45,160 bases of DNA from the NCBI RefSeq assembly GCF_019303495.1, contig NZ_JAEVFI010000029.1, positions 1-45,160 on the forward strand, written 5' to 3'. Source of the stretch: Streptomyces sp. JJ66 (lineage in GTDB: Bacteria > Actinomycetota > Actinomycetes > Streptomycetales > Streptomycetaceae). The notes below the pieces were generated by a model. That model ran no database searches and had not been told where the DNA came from. It was given only the letters and a program-made list of their open reading frames with translations. This document shows, piece by piece, positions 17,277 through 24,815 of the stretch; positions within the stretch are counted from its first letter, which is position 1, and the number at the start of each line of letters is the position of its first letter. The position numbers were made by a program, and so were the translations under genes.

Positions 17277-17429
17277 ATGAGTGAACAGGAAGAACCCCTG
17301 ACGCCTGACCTGCCGCCGCAGACCGAGGCGCCCGACCTCGCCGAGGCACAGCGACTGGCCGAGGAGAAGGAACGCCGCGAGGCCGAGGACTACGACAGCG
17401 AGGGCGAATCCACCGAGCCCACGGACTGA
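17277..17429 (+). CDS. Small acidic hypothetical protein
   Basis: 50 residues from ATG 17277, very rich in Glu and Asp with a predicted helix (DLAEAQRLAEEKERREAEDY). No Shine-Dalgarno is clear. Codon use with G/C third positions and a good length between strong neighbours suggest a real small gene. I cannot assign a function. Confidence 0.5.
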   Translation: MSEQEEPLTPDLPPQTEAPDLAEAQRLAEEKERREAEDYDSEGESTEPTD

Positions 17430-17546
17430 CCCCACGCCGCGGAGGCGGTGCCACCTGGCCCACTTCCGCTCCCGTCCCCACCCGCGCCGGGTGGCCGTCC
17501 CCCGCCTGCGGCACGGCCACCCGGCGCGGAAGTACCGTACTGGAAA

Positions 17547-17578
17547 GCATTGCATAAAACTGCCTTGCTCCGTATGGT
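17547..17578 (+). promoter_or_regulatory. argC: ARG-type operator and promoter of argC
   Basis: TGCATA (17551-17556) and CCGTATGG (17570-17577) lie 19 bases apart start to start. The same two words occur with exactly the same spacing before argG. TTGCAT (17550-17555) and TATGGT (17573-17578) with 17 bases between them could be -35 and -10, so bound ArgR would cover both. Published Streptomyces ARG boxes contain TTGCATA. Assignment to ArgR is inferred from this and from the linked argR gene. Confidence 0.6.
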
Positions 17579-17601
17579 CATGCTATCGAGAAGGAGGAGC
17601 G

Positions 17602-18630
17602 ATGGCGGTAAGCGTTGCGGTGGCGGGAGCCAGTGGGTACGCGGGCGGTGAGCTGCTCAGGCTGCTGGCCGGGCACCCCGAGGTGCGCCTCGGGGCGCTG
17701 ACGGCGAACTCCAACGCCGGGCGGCCGCTCGGTGAGGTGCAGCCGCAGCTCACGCCGCTGGCTGACCGGGTACTGCGAGCCACCGACGTCGAGACGCTGG
17801 CCGGGCACGACGTGGTGTTCCTCGCGCTGCCGCACGGGCAGTCCGCCGCGGTGGCCGAGCAACTGGGCGAGGACGTGCTCATCGTGGACTGCGGCGCTGA
17901 CTTCCGCCTGGCCGAGGCCGACGCCTGGAACCGCTTCTACGGCACCCCGCACGCCGGTACCTGGCCCTACGGCCTGCCCGAGCTGCCCGGGGCCCGGGAC
18001 GCGCTGCGAGGGACCCGGCGTATCGCGGTCCCCGGCTGCTACCCGACGGCCGTCTCGCTCGCGCTGTTCCCCGCCTACGCGGCCTCGCTCGCCGAGCCCG
18101 AGGCCGTGATCGTGGCCGCCACCGGAACCTCCGGGGCAGGCAAGGCGCTCAAGCCGCATCTGCTGGGCAGCGAAGTCATGGGCTCGATGAGCCCCTACGG
18201 CGTGGGGGGCGGGCACCGGCACACCCCGGAGATGGCGCAGAACCTCAGCGCGGTGGCGGGGGAGCCGGTCAGCGTCTCCTTCACGCCCACGCTCGCGCCG
18301 ATGCCGCGCGGCATCCTGGCCACCTGCTCGGCGAAGGCCCGGCCCGGCGTCACCGCGGAAGCGCTGCGCGAGGCGTACGCCAAGGCGTTCGCCGACGAGC
18401 CGTTCGTGCGGCTGCTGCCAGCCGGCCAGTGGCCCGCCACCGCCCACGTCGTGGGTGCCAACGCCGCGCACGTGCAGGTCGCGTTCGACGCGGACGCGGG
18501 CCGCGTCATCGCCGTCAGCGCTATCGACAACCTCACCAAGGGCACCGCTGGCGGCGCGGTGCAGAGCATGAACATCGCCCTCGGGCTGACCGAGGAGCTG
18601 GGCCTTTCCACGATCGGGGTGGCCCCATGA
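17602..18630 (+). CDS. argC: N-acetyl-gamma-glutamyl-phosphate reductase
   Basis: 342 residues. NADPH-dependent third step of arginine synthesis, reducing N-acetylglutamyl phosphate to the semialdehyde. The Rossmann N-terminus (VAVAGASGYAGGELLRLLAG) and the catalytic Cys in RIAVPGCYPTAVSLAL are visible, as are GVGGGHRHTPEM and FTPTLAPMPRGI. AAGGAGGAG lies immediately before the ATG at 17602; in-frame sequence upstream is unrelated to the family. The TGA overlaps the ATG of the next mini-gene (ATGA at 18627-18630). First gene of the argCJBDR operon. Confidence 0.97.
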   Translation: MAVSVAVAGASGYAGGELLRLLAGHPEVRLGALTANSNAGRPLGEVQPQLTPLADRVLRATDVETLAGHDVVFLALPHGQSAAVAEQLGEDVLIVDCGADFRLAEADAWNRFYGTPHAGTWPYGLPELPGARDALRGTRRIAVPGCYPTAVSLALFPAYAASLAEPEAVIVAATGTSGAGKALKPHLLGSEVMGSMSPYGVGGGHRHTPEMAQNLSAVAGEPVSVSFTPTLAPMPRGILATCSAKARPGVTAEALREAYAKAFADEPFVRLLPAGQWPATAHVVGANAAHVQVAFDADAGRVIAVSAIDNLTKGTAGGAVQSMNIALGLTEELGLSTIGVAP

Positions 18631-18752
18631 GCGTCGCACGCGCGACCGCCGGGCCGCAGCCGGAGACGATGGCCGCGCCGTTGATCCCTCCTTGCCCGCC
18701 CACGGGCAGGAGCGGCCCAGCGGGCGGAGAAGCGAACGGAGAGAAGCTGTGA
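18627..18752 (+). CDS. Mini-gene A between argC and argJ (41 residues)
   Basis: The ATG overlaps the argC stop (ATGA), and its own TGA overlaps the GTG of mini-gene B (GTGA at 18749-18752). The product starts MSVARATAGPQPETMAAPL and ends AGGEANGEKL. Between these ends it has an insert of ten extra codons relative to mini-gene B; the insert contains a 6-bp hairpin (18693-18698 with 18703-18708). GGGGTGG at 18616-18622 may be its ribosome site. I recognise no family. It is probably co-translated with argC; whether the peptide itself does anything is unknown. Confidence 0.5.
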   Translation: MSVARATAGPQPETMAAPLIPPCPPTGRSGPAGGEANGEKL

Positions 18753-18842
18753 GCGTCGCACGCGCAACCGCCGGGCCGCAGCCGGAGACGATGGCCGCGC
18801 CGCTGAGTTGCGCGGGCGGAGAAGCGAACGGAGAGAAGCTGT
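18629..18842 (+). repeat. Tandem duplication between argC and argJ
   Basis: Copy A (18629-18750, 122 bases) and copy B (18751-18842, 92 bases) are adjacent. Their first 52 bases differ at one position and their last 29 bases are identical, including the GGAGAG ribosome site. Copy A has 30 more bases in the middle. The single substitution is a silent GCG to GCA change, and the length difference keeps the frame. Confidence 0.95.
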
Positions 18843-18844
18843 GA
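18749..18844 (+). CDS. Mini-gene B between argC and argJ (31 residues)
   Basis: GTG 18749 overlaps the stop of mini-gene A, and TGA 18842-18844 overlaps the argJ GTG. The product is the same as that of mini-gene A at both ends (MSVARATAGPQPET and AGGEANGEKL) with a shorter middle. Its ribosome site is GGAGAGAAGCT, the same sequence that precedes argJ. All four cistrons from argC to argJ are therefore linked by four-base overlaps. Confidence 0.5.
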   Translation: MSVARATAGPQPETMAAPLSCAGGEANGEKL

Positions 18845-19992
18845 GCGTGACGGCGGCGAAGGGGTTCACGGCGGCGGGTGTCGCGGCCGGGATCAAGGAG
18901 AGCGGTGGCCCGGACCTCGCGCTAGTCGTGAACACGGGGCCGAGCCAGGCCGCTGCGGGGGTCTTCACCAGCAACCGCGTGCAGGCCGCGCCGGTGCTGT
19001 GGACGCGGCAGGTGGTCTCCGGCGGCCGGGTCTCCGCCGTCGTGCTGAACTCCGGCGGCGCCAACGCCTGCACCGGCCCGCTGGGGTTCCAGGACACGCA
19101 CGCGACGGCCGAGGAGGTCGCCGGGGTGCTCGGGCACAGCGCGGGCGAGGTCGCCGTCGCCTCCACCGGGCTGATCGGCGTCCGGCTGCCCATGGACAAG
19201 CTGCTGCCCGGCGTGCGCACGGCCGCCGACGCGCTGTCCGCGCACGGCGGGGAGAAGGCGGCTATCGCCATCAAGACCACCGACACCGTGCACAAGACCG
19301 CCGTCGCCGAGGGCAGCGGCTACGTCGTGGGCGGTATGGCCAAGGGCGCGGGCATGCTGGCGCCGGGCCTGGCCACCATGCTCGTCGTCCTCACCACCGA
19401 CGCCGACGTGCCCGCCGGGCAGCTGGACGCCGCCCTGCGGGCCGCCACCCGCACCACGTTCGACCGCGTGGACTCCGACGGCTGCATGTCCACCAACGAC
19501 ACCGTGCTGTTGCTCGCCTCCGGCGCCTCCGGGGTGATTCCGGAGGCCGACGAGTTCGCCGAGGCCGTCCGTACCGTCTGCGACGACCTGGGCCAGCAGC
19601 TGATCCGGGACGCCGAGGGCGCCTCCAAGGACATCCGGATCGAGGTGGTGAACGCCGCCAGCGAGGACGAGGCCGTCACCGTCGGCCGCACCATCGCCCG
19701 CAGCAACCTGCTCAAGTGCGCCCTGCACGGCGAGGACCCCAACTGGGGCCGGGTGCTCTCCGCCATCGGCACCACCGACGCCACCTTCGAGCCAGACCAG
19801 CTGAACGTCGCCATCAACGGCGTGTGGGTGTGCAAGAACGGCTCCGCCGGCGAGGACCGCGAGCTGGTGGACATGCGCTACCGCGAGGTGCGCGTCACCG
19901 CCGACCTCGCGGCCGGTCCGCACGCGGCCGTGATCTGGACCAACGACCTCACCGCCGACTACGTCCACGAGAACAGCGCCTACTCCACCTGA
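18841..19992 (+). CDS. argJ: Glutamate N-acetyltransferase/ornithine acetyltransferase
   Basis: 383 residues. An Ntn-type self-cleaving enzyme that moves acetyl from N-acetylornithine to glutamate, making the arginine route cyclic. The cleavage/nucleophile region KGAGMLAPGLATMLVVLTTD is present (Thr in ATML). Other visible segments are LNSGGANACTGPLGFQDTHA and KCALHGEDPNWGRVL. The GTG at 18841 follows GGAGAG and gives the expected N-terminus (VSVTAAKGFTAAGVAAGIKE). Whether it also uses acetyl-CoA cannot be read from sequence. It overlaps mini-gene B by four bases. Confidence 0.96.
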   Translation: MSVTAAKGFTAAGVAAGIKESGGPDLALVVNTGPSQAAAGVFTSNRVQAAPVLWTRQVVSGGRVSAVVLNSGGANACTGPLGFQDTHATAEEVAGVLGHSAGEVAVASTGLIGVRLPMDKLLPGVRTAADALSAHGGEKAAIAIKTTDTVHKTAVAEGSGYVVGGMAKGAGMLAPGLATMLVVLTTDADVPAGQLDAALRAATRTTFDRVDSDGCMSTNDTVLLLASGASGVIPEADEFAEAVRTVCDDLGQQLIRDAEGASKDIRIEVVNAASEDEAVTVGRTIARSNLLKCALHGEDPNWGRVLSAIGTTDATFEPDQLNVAINGVWVCKNGSAGEDRELVDMRYREVRVTADLAAGPHAAVIWTNDLTADYVHENSAYST

Positions 19993-20014
19993 ACCGCTTC
20001 GAATCGCTGAGGTC

Positions 20015-20935
20015 ATGAGCACTCGCAAACACACCGCCCTGCCCAAGGCCCGCACCCTCATCGAGGCGCTGCCCTGGCTCACCCGCCACCACGGCAAGAC
20101 GGTCGTCATCAAGTTCGGCGGCAACGCCATGGTGGACGAGGAACTCAAAGCCGCGTTCGCCCAGGACGTGGTCTTCCTGCGGCACGCCGGGCTGCGCCCC
20201 GTGGTCGTGCACGGCGGCGGCCCGCAGATCAGCGCCCAGCTGGAGAAGCTGGGCCTGACCTCCGAGTTCAGGGCCGGTCTGCGCGTGACCACGCCGGAGA
20301 CGATGGACGTGGTGCGCATGGTGCTGGCCGGGCAGGTGCAGCGCGAACTCGTCGGCCTGCTCAACCGGCACGGCGCGCTCGCCGTCGGCATGACGGGTGA
20401 GGACGCCCACCTGATGACGGCCACCAAGCGCTGGGCCGACGTGGACGGCGAGCGCGTGGACATCGGCCGCGTCGGTGACGTCACCGCCATCGAGACCGGT
20501 GCCGTGCGCGCCCTGCTGGACGACGGGCGCATCCCGGTCATCTCTTCCATCGCCCGCAGCGCCGACGACCACCACGTGTACAACGTCAACGCCGACACCG
20601 CCGCCGCCGCGCTCGCCGCCGCGCTGAAGGCGGAGACGCTGATGGTCCTCACCGACGTCGAGGGCCTGTACGCGGACTGGCCGCACAGCGACGACGTGAT
20701 CAGCAAGCTCACCGTCAGCGAGCTGGAGAAGCTGCTGCCCGGCCTGGCCAGCGGCATGGTGCCCAAGATGGAGGGCTGCCTGCACGCCGTGCGCGGTGGC
20801 GTGCGTACCGCGCGCGTCATCGACGGCCGGGTGCAGCACGCGATCCTGCTGGAGATCTTCACAGACGAGGGAATCGGCACGATGGTCGTCCCCGACGGCG
20901 CATCCGCCGGGGACGCGGAGGGGGAACTGGCATGA
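20015..20935 (+). CDS. argB: Acetylglutamate kinase
   Basis: 306 residues of the amino-acid kinase family. It phosphorylates N-acetylglutamate and is usually the arginine-sensitive step. VVIKFGGNAM (about 29-38) and VVVHGGGPQISAQL (phosphate and substrate loops) are visible, as are YNVNADTAAAALAAAL and GGMVPKMEGCL-like GMVPKMEGCLHAV. An N-terminal helix before the kinase core (KARTLIEALPWLTRHHGKT) is typical of hexameric arginine-inhibited forms. The stop overlaps argD (ATGA at 20932-20935). Confidence 0.97.
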   Translation: MSTRKHTALPKARTLIEALPWLTRHHGKTVVIKFGGNAMVDEELKAAFAQDVVFLRHAGLRPVVVHGGGPQISAQLEKLGLTSEFRAGLRVTTPETMDVVRMVLAGQVQRELVGLLNRHGALAVGMTGEDAHLMTATKRWADVDGERVDIGRVGDVTAIETGAVRALLDDGRIPVISSIARSADDHHVYNVNADTAAAALAAALKAETLMVLTDVEGLYADWPHSDDVISKLTVSELEKLLPGLASGMVPKMEGCLHAVRGGVRTARVIDGRVQHAILLEIFTDEGIGTMVVPDGASAGDAEGELA

Positions 20936-22131
20936 GCAACGCCGCACTCACCCAGCGGTGGCAGGGCGTCCTGATGGACACTTACGGCACGCCCCGCATC
21001 CCGCTCACCCGAGGCGAGGGCACGAAGCTGTGGGACGCCGACGGCAAGGAGTACCTGGACTTCGTCGGCGGCATCGCCGTCAACGCGCTGGGCACCGGGC
21101 ACCCGGCCGTCGTCCGCGCCGTATCCGATCAGGTGGCCACCCTCTCCCACGTCTCCAACCTCTTCGTGGCCGAGCCGCCCGTGGCGCTGGCCGAACGGCT
21201 GCTGGAACTGGCCGGACGGCCGGGCGCGGTGTACTTCTGCAACTCTGGCGCGGAGGCGGTCGAGGCCGCCGTCAAGATCGGCCGGCGCACCGGACGCCCG
21301 CACATGGTGGCCACCGAGGGAGGCTTCCACGGCCGCACCATGGGCGCGCTCGCGCTCACCGGGCAGCCGCAGAAGCGAGAGCCGTTCCGCCCGCTGGCCG
21401 GGGAGGTCACCCACGTCCCGTACGGTGACGTCGAGGCGCTGCGCGCGGCGGTGACCAAGGAGACCGCGTTGTTCGTCGTCGAACCCGTACAGGGGGAGAA
21501 CGGTGTCGTCGTCCCGCCCGTGGGTTACCTCGCCGCGGCCCGCGAGATCACCCGCGCGACGGGCACCCTGCTCGTCGTGGACGAGATCCAGACCGGCATC
21601 GGCCGTACCGGCCACTGGTTCGCCAGCCAGGCGCAGGGCGTCGAACCGGATGTCATCACCCTCGCCAAGGGCCTCGGCGGCGGCCTGCCGATCGGCGCGA
21701 CGCTCGCCTTCGGTGCGGCGGCCCGGCTGCTGACACCCGGTCAGCACGGCTCCACCTTCGGCGGCAACCCGGTGGCGTGCGCGGCGGGCCTCGCCGTCCT
21801 GGACACCCTCGCCGCCGACGGTCTGCTCGGTCACGTGACGCGCGTCGGCGCCCGACTGCGCGAGGGGATCGGGTCGGTGCGCCACCCGCTGATCGACCGG
21901 GTACGCGGCGCCGGGCTACTGCTGGGTATCGTGCTCACCGAACCGGCCGCCGCCGGTGTCCAGCGGGCGGCTCAGGACGCGGGTTTCCTGGTGAACGCCG
22001 TCGCCCCGGACGTCATCCGGCTGGCGCCGCCGCTCATCGTCAGCGACGGCGAGGCGGACGCCCTGATCCGCGCGCTCCCCGCGATCCTTGACGCGGCCGA
22101 TCCAGCACCGTCCCGACGAGCCGGAGAGTGA
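20932..22131 (+). CDS. argD: Acetylornithine aminotransferase
   Basis: 399 residues, class III pyridoxal-phosphate aminotransferase that converts N-acetylglutamate semialdehyde to N-acetylornithine. Key segments: FVGGIAVNALGTGHP, CNSGAEAVEAAVKI, GGFHGRTMGALALTG, the cofactor Asp in VVDEIQTGIGRTG, and the Schiff-base Lys in ITLAKGLGGGLPIGA. It begins inside the argB stop and ends over the argR start region. Confidence 0.97.
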   Translation: MSNAALTQRWQGVLMDTYGTPRIPLTRGEGTKLWDADGKEYLDFVGGIAVNALGTGHPAVVRAVSDQVATLSHVSNLFVAEPPVALAERLLELAGRPGAVYFCNSGAEAVEAAVKIGRRTGRPHMVATEGGFHGRTMGALALTGQPQKREPFRPLAGEVTHVPYGDVEALRAAVTKETALFVVEPVQGENGVVVPPVGYLAAAREITRATGTLLVVDEIQTGIGRTGHWFASQAQGVEPDVITLAKGLGGGLPIGATLAFGAAARLLTPGQHGSTFGGNPVACAAGLAVLDTLAADGLLGHVTRVGARLREGIGSVRHPLIDRVRGAGLLLGIVLTEPAAAGVQRAAQDAGFLVNAVAPDVIRLAPPLIVSDGEADALIRALPAILDAADPAPSRRAGE

Positions 22132-22133
22132 CG

Positions 22134-22661
22134 ATGAGCGAGGAGCAGGTGAACGGCCAGTCCGTTCCGCAGACGCGGACGGCCCGGCACCGGCGGATCG
22201 TGGACATCCTCGGCCGGCAGCCGGTGCGTTCGCAGAGCCAGCTGGCCAAGCTCCTCGCCGACGACGGCCTGTCCGTCACCCAGGCCACGCTCTCCCGCGA
22301 CCTCGACGAGCTGGGCGCGGTGAAGATCCGCAACACCGGGGGCGAGCTGATCTACGCCGTCCCCGGCGAGGGCGGCGACCGCACGCCGCGTGCGCCGCTG
22401 GGGGAGTCGGCGAGCGAGGCGCGCATGGCGCGGCTGGCCGGGGAGCTGATGATCTCCGCGGAGGCGTCCGCGAACCTGGTCGTACTGCGGACCCCGCCGG
22501 GCGCGGCGCAGTTCTTCGCCTCCGCGATCGACCAGGCCGGGGTGCACGAGATCATCGGCACGATCGCGGGTGACGACACGCTGCTGCTGATCAGCCGTTC
22601 CCCGGACGGGGGCCAGGCCCTGGCCGACCACCTGCTGCGCCTGGCCCAGCGCAACCGCTGA
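22134..22661 (+). CDS. argR: Arginine repressor
   Basis: 175 residues. The N-terminal winged helix (about 18-85) contains RHRRIVDILGRQPVRSQSQL and SVTQATLSRDLDELGAVKI. The C-terminal domain that forms hexamers and binds arginine contains VHEIIGTIAGDDTLLLIS. With arginine bound it should repress at the sites before argC and argG. ATG 22134 was chosen because GGAG at 22123-22126 lies seven bases upstream. A GTG at 22128 would overlap the argD stop but has only one base after GGAG; it would add two residues. Confidence 0.96.
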   Translation: MSEEQVNGQSVPQTRTARHRRIVDILGRQPVRSQSQLAKLLADDGLSVTQATLSRDLDELGAVKIRNTGGELIYAVPGEGGDRTPRAPLGESASEARMARLAGELMISAEASANLVVLRTPPGAAQFFASAIDQAGVHEIIGTIAGDDTLLLISRSPDGGQALADHLLRLAQRNR

Positions 22662-22673
22662 GCCCCAGCCCCT

Positions 22674-22701
22674 TTCCCCGAAACCGGTTCCCCGAAACCG
22701 G
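22674..22701 (+). repeat. Tandem 14-bp repeat after argR, possible weak terminator
   Basis: TTCCCCGAAACCGG occurs twice in direct succession (22674-22687 and 22688-22701). CCGGTT (22684-22689) can pair with AACCGG (22696-22701) as a 6-bp hairpin. Its position 12 bases after the argR stop suits a terminator. Confidence 0.6.
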
Positions 22702-22761
22702 GTGGTGACCCCGGCCCCTGGTCGCTGTCCCGCCGCGCGGGTGCGTCGTCTCCGGCCCGGC

Positions 22762-23346
<585 letters not shown>

Positions 23347-23402
23347 GGGGCCAGCATGACCGCAGGCGAACGGACGGGCCGCGGCGGGGTGACGGGTCCG
23401 CG

Positions 23403-23450
23403 TTGACGAACCATACGGAGGGATGCATACTTATACCTGTCGCCGTATGG
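23403..23450 (+). promoter_or_regulatory. argG: ARG-type operator and promoter of argG
   Basis: TTGACG (23403-23408) and CATACT (23426-23431) with 17 bases between them form a good promoter. TGCATA (23424-23429) and CCGTATGG (23443-23450) repeat the argC operator with identical 19-base spacing. In addition CCATACGG (23411-23418) is the exact reverse complement of CCGTATGG, so an 8-bp inverted repeat brackets the -10 region. Repression by ArgR is inferred. Confidence 0.65.
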
Positions 23451-23467
23451 ATCGTAAGGAGAATCCC

Positions 23468-24664
23468 GTGACCGAGCGCGTCGTACTCGCCTACTCCGGC
23501 GGCCTGGACACCTCCGTCTGCATCGGCTGGATCGCCGAGGAGACCGAGGCCGAGGTCGTCGCCGTCGCCGTGGATGTCGGTCAGGGCGGAGAGGACCTGG
23601 ACGTCATCCGCAAGCGCGCGCTCGACTGCGGGGCCGTCGAGGCCGAGGTCGCCGACGCCAGGGAGGAGTTCGCCGACGAGTACTGCCTCCCCGCCCTGAA
23701 GGCCAACGCCCTCTACATGGACCGGTACCCGCTGGTCTCCGCGCTCTCCCGGCCGGTGATCGTCAAGCACCTGGTGGCCGCCGCCAAGAAGCACGGCGCG
23801 ACGACCGTGGCGCACGGCTGCACGGGCAAGGGCAACGACCAGGTCCGGTTCGAGGCCGGGATCTCCTCGCTGGCCCCCGAGCTGACCTGCATCGCCCCGG
23901 TACGGGACTACGCCATGACGCGGGACAAGGCGATCGCGTTCTGCGAGGAGAAGAACCTCCCGATCGCGACGACGAAGAAGTCCCCGTACTCGATCGACCA
24001 GAACGTCTTCGGACGGGCCGTGGAGACCGGGTTCCTGGAGGACATCTGGAACGCGCCCATCGAGGACGTCTACGAGTACACCGAGAACCCGGCCACCCAG
24101 CGTGCGGCCGACGAGGTGGTCATCACCTTCAAGGAGGGCGTGCCGGTCGCGATCGACGGTAAGCCCGTCACCGTCCTGCAGGCGATCCAGCAGCTCAACG
24201 AGCGGGCCGGGGTGCAGGGCGTGGGCCGGATCGACATGGTCGAGGACCGGCTGGTGGGCATCAAGTCGCGTGAGGTGTACGAGGCGCCCGGTGCCATCGC
24301 GCTGATCACCGCCCACCAGGAGCTGGAGAACGTCACCGTCGAGCGGGAGCTGGCGCGTTACAAGCGCCAGGTCGAGCAGCGGTGGGGCGAGCTGGTCTAC
24401 GACGGCCTGTGGTTCTCCCCGCTCAAGCGCGCGCTGGACGGCTTCATCAACGAGGCCAACGCCCACGTGAGCGGCGACATCCGGATGACGCTGCACGGGG
24501 GCCGGGCCGTCGTCACCGGGCGGCGCTCGGAGGCGTCGCTGTACGACTTCAACCTGGCCACCTACGACAGCGGCGACACTTTCGACCAGTCGCTGTCCAA
24601 GGGCTTCATCGAGATCTTCGGCATGTCCAGCAAGATCGCCGCCAAGCGGGACCTGGCGCAGTAA
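23468..24664 (+). CDS. argG: Argininosuccinate synthase
   Basis: 398 residues. It joins citrulline and aspartate with ATP to give argininosuccinate. The N-terminal PP-loop (VVLAYSGGLDTSVCIGWI), AHGCTGKGNDQVRFE and the RDKAIAFCEEKNLPI segment are present. GTG 23468 is preceded by AAGGAG (23456-23461) with a six-base gap. ATG codons in frame at 23423 and 23447 lie inside the operator and lack a ribosome site. It reads in the same direction as argCJBDR but has its own regulated promoter. Confidence 0.97.
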   Translation: MTERVVLAYSGGLDTSVCIGWIAEETEAEVVAVAVDVGQGGEDLDVIRKRALDCGAVEAEVADAREEFADEYCLPALKANALYMDRYPLVSALSRPVIVKHLVAAAKKHGATTVAHGCTGKGNDQVRFEAGISSLAPELTCIAPVRDYAMTRDKAIAFCEEKNLPIATTKKSPYSIDQNVFGRAVETGFLEDIWNAPIEDVYEYTENPATQRAADEVVITFKEGVPVAIDGKPVTVLQAIQQLNERAGVQGVGRIDMVEDRLVGIKSREVYEAPGAIALITAHQELENVTVERELARYKRQVEQRWGELVYDGLWFSPLKRALDGFINEANAHVSGDIRMTLHGGRAVVTGRRSEASLYDFNLATYDSGDTFDQSLSKGFIEIFGMSSKIAAKRDLAQ

Positions 24665-24695
24665 CCTGCGCTCCGGGCCCCGCCCGGGCACACCA

Positions 24696-24732
24696 CCGCC
24701 GTCCCGCCCCGCTGCCGTGGGCGGGACGGCGG
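24696..24732 (+). terminator. 14-bp hairpin between argG and argH
   Basis: A perfect 14-bp stem (24696-24709 with 24719-24732) with a nine-base loop lies 32 bases after the argG stop and 84 before argH. If it terminates fully, argH needs its own promoter; it may instead reduce read-through. Confidence 0.75.
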
Positions 24733-24815
24733 CGTCACACCCCACGGCCGGACACCACCGTCCGCCAGCGGCAGGCCCGTTCGAGCAGGTACGCACGCAA
24801 GGAGCGAAGAGAGCG

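Noticed and set aside
18922..21885. Very long open frame on the minus strand opposite argJ-argB-argD
   Set aside because: Such antisense frames arise from the GC-rich third positions of real genes. The translation is Gly/Arg/His/Val-rich low complexity, while the plus strand encodes three full enzymes.
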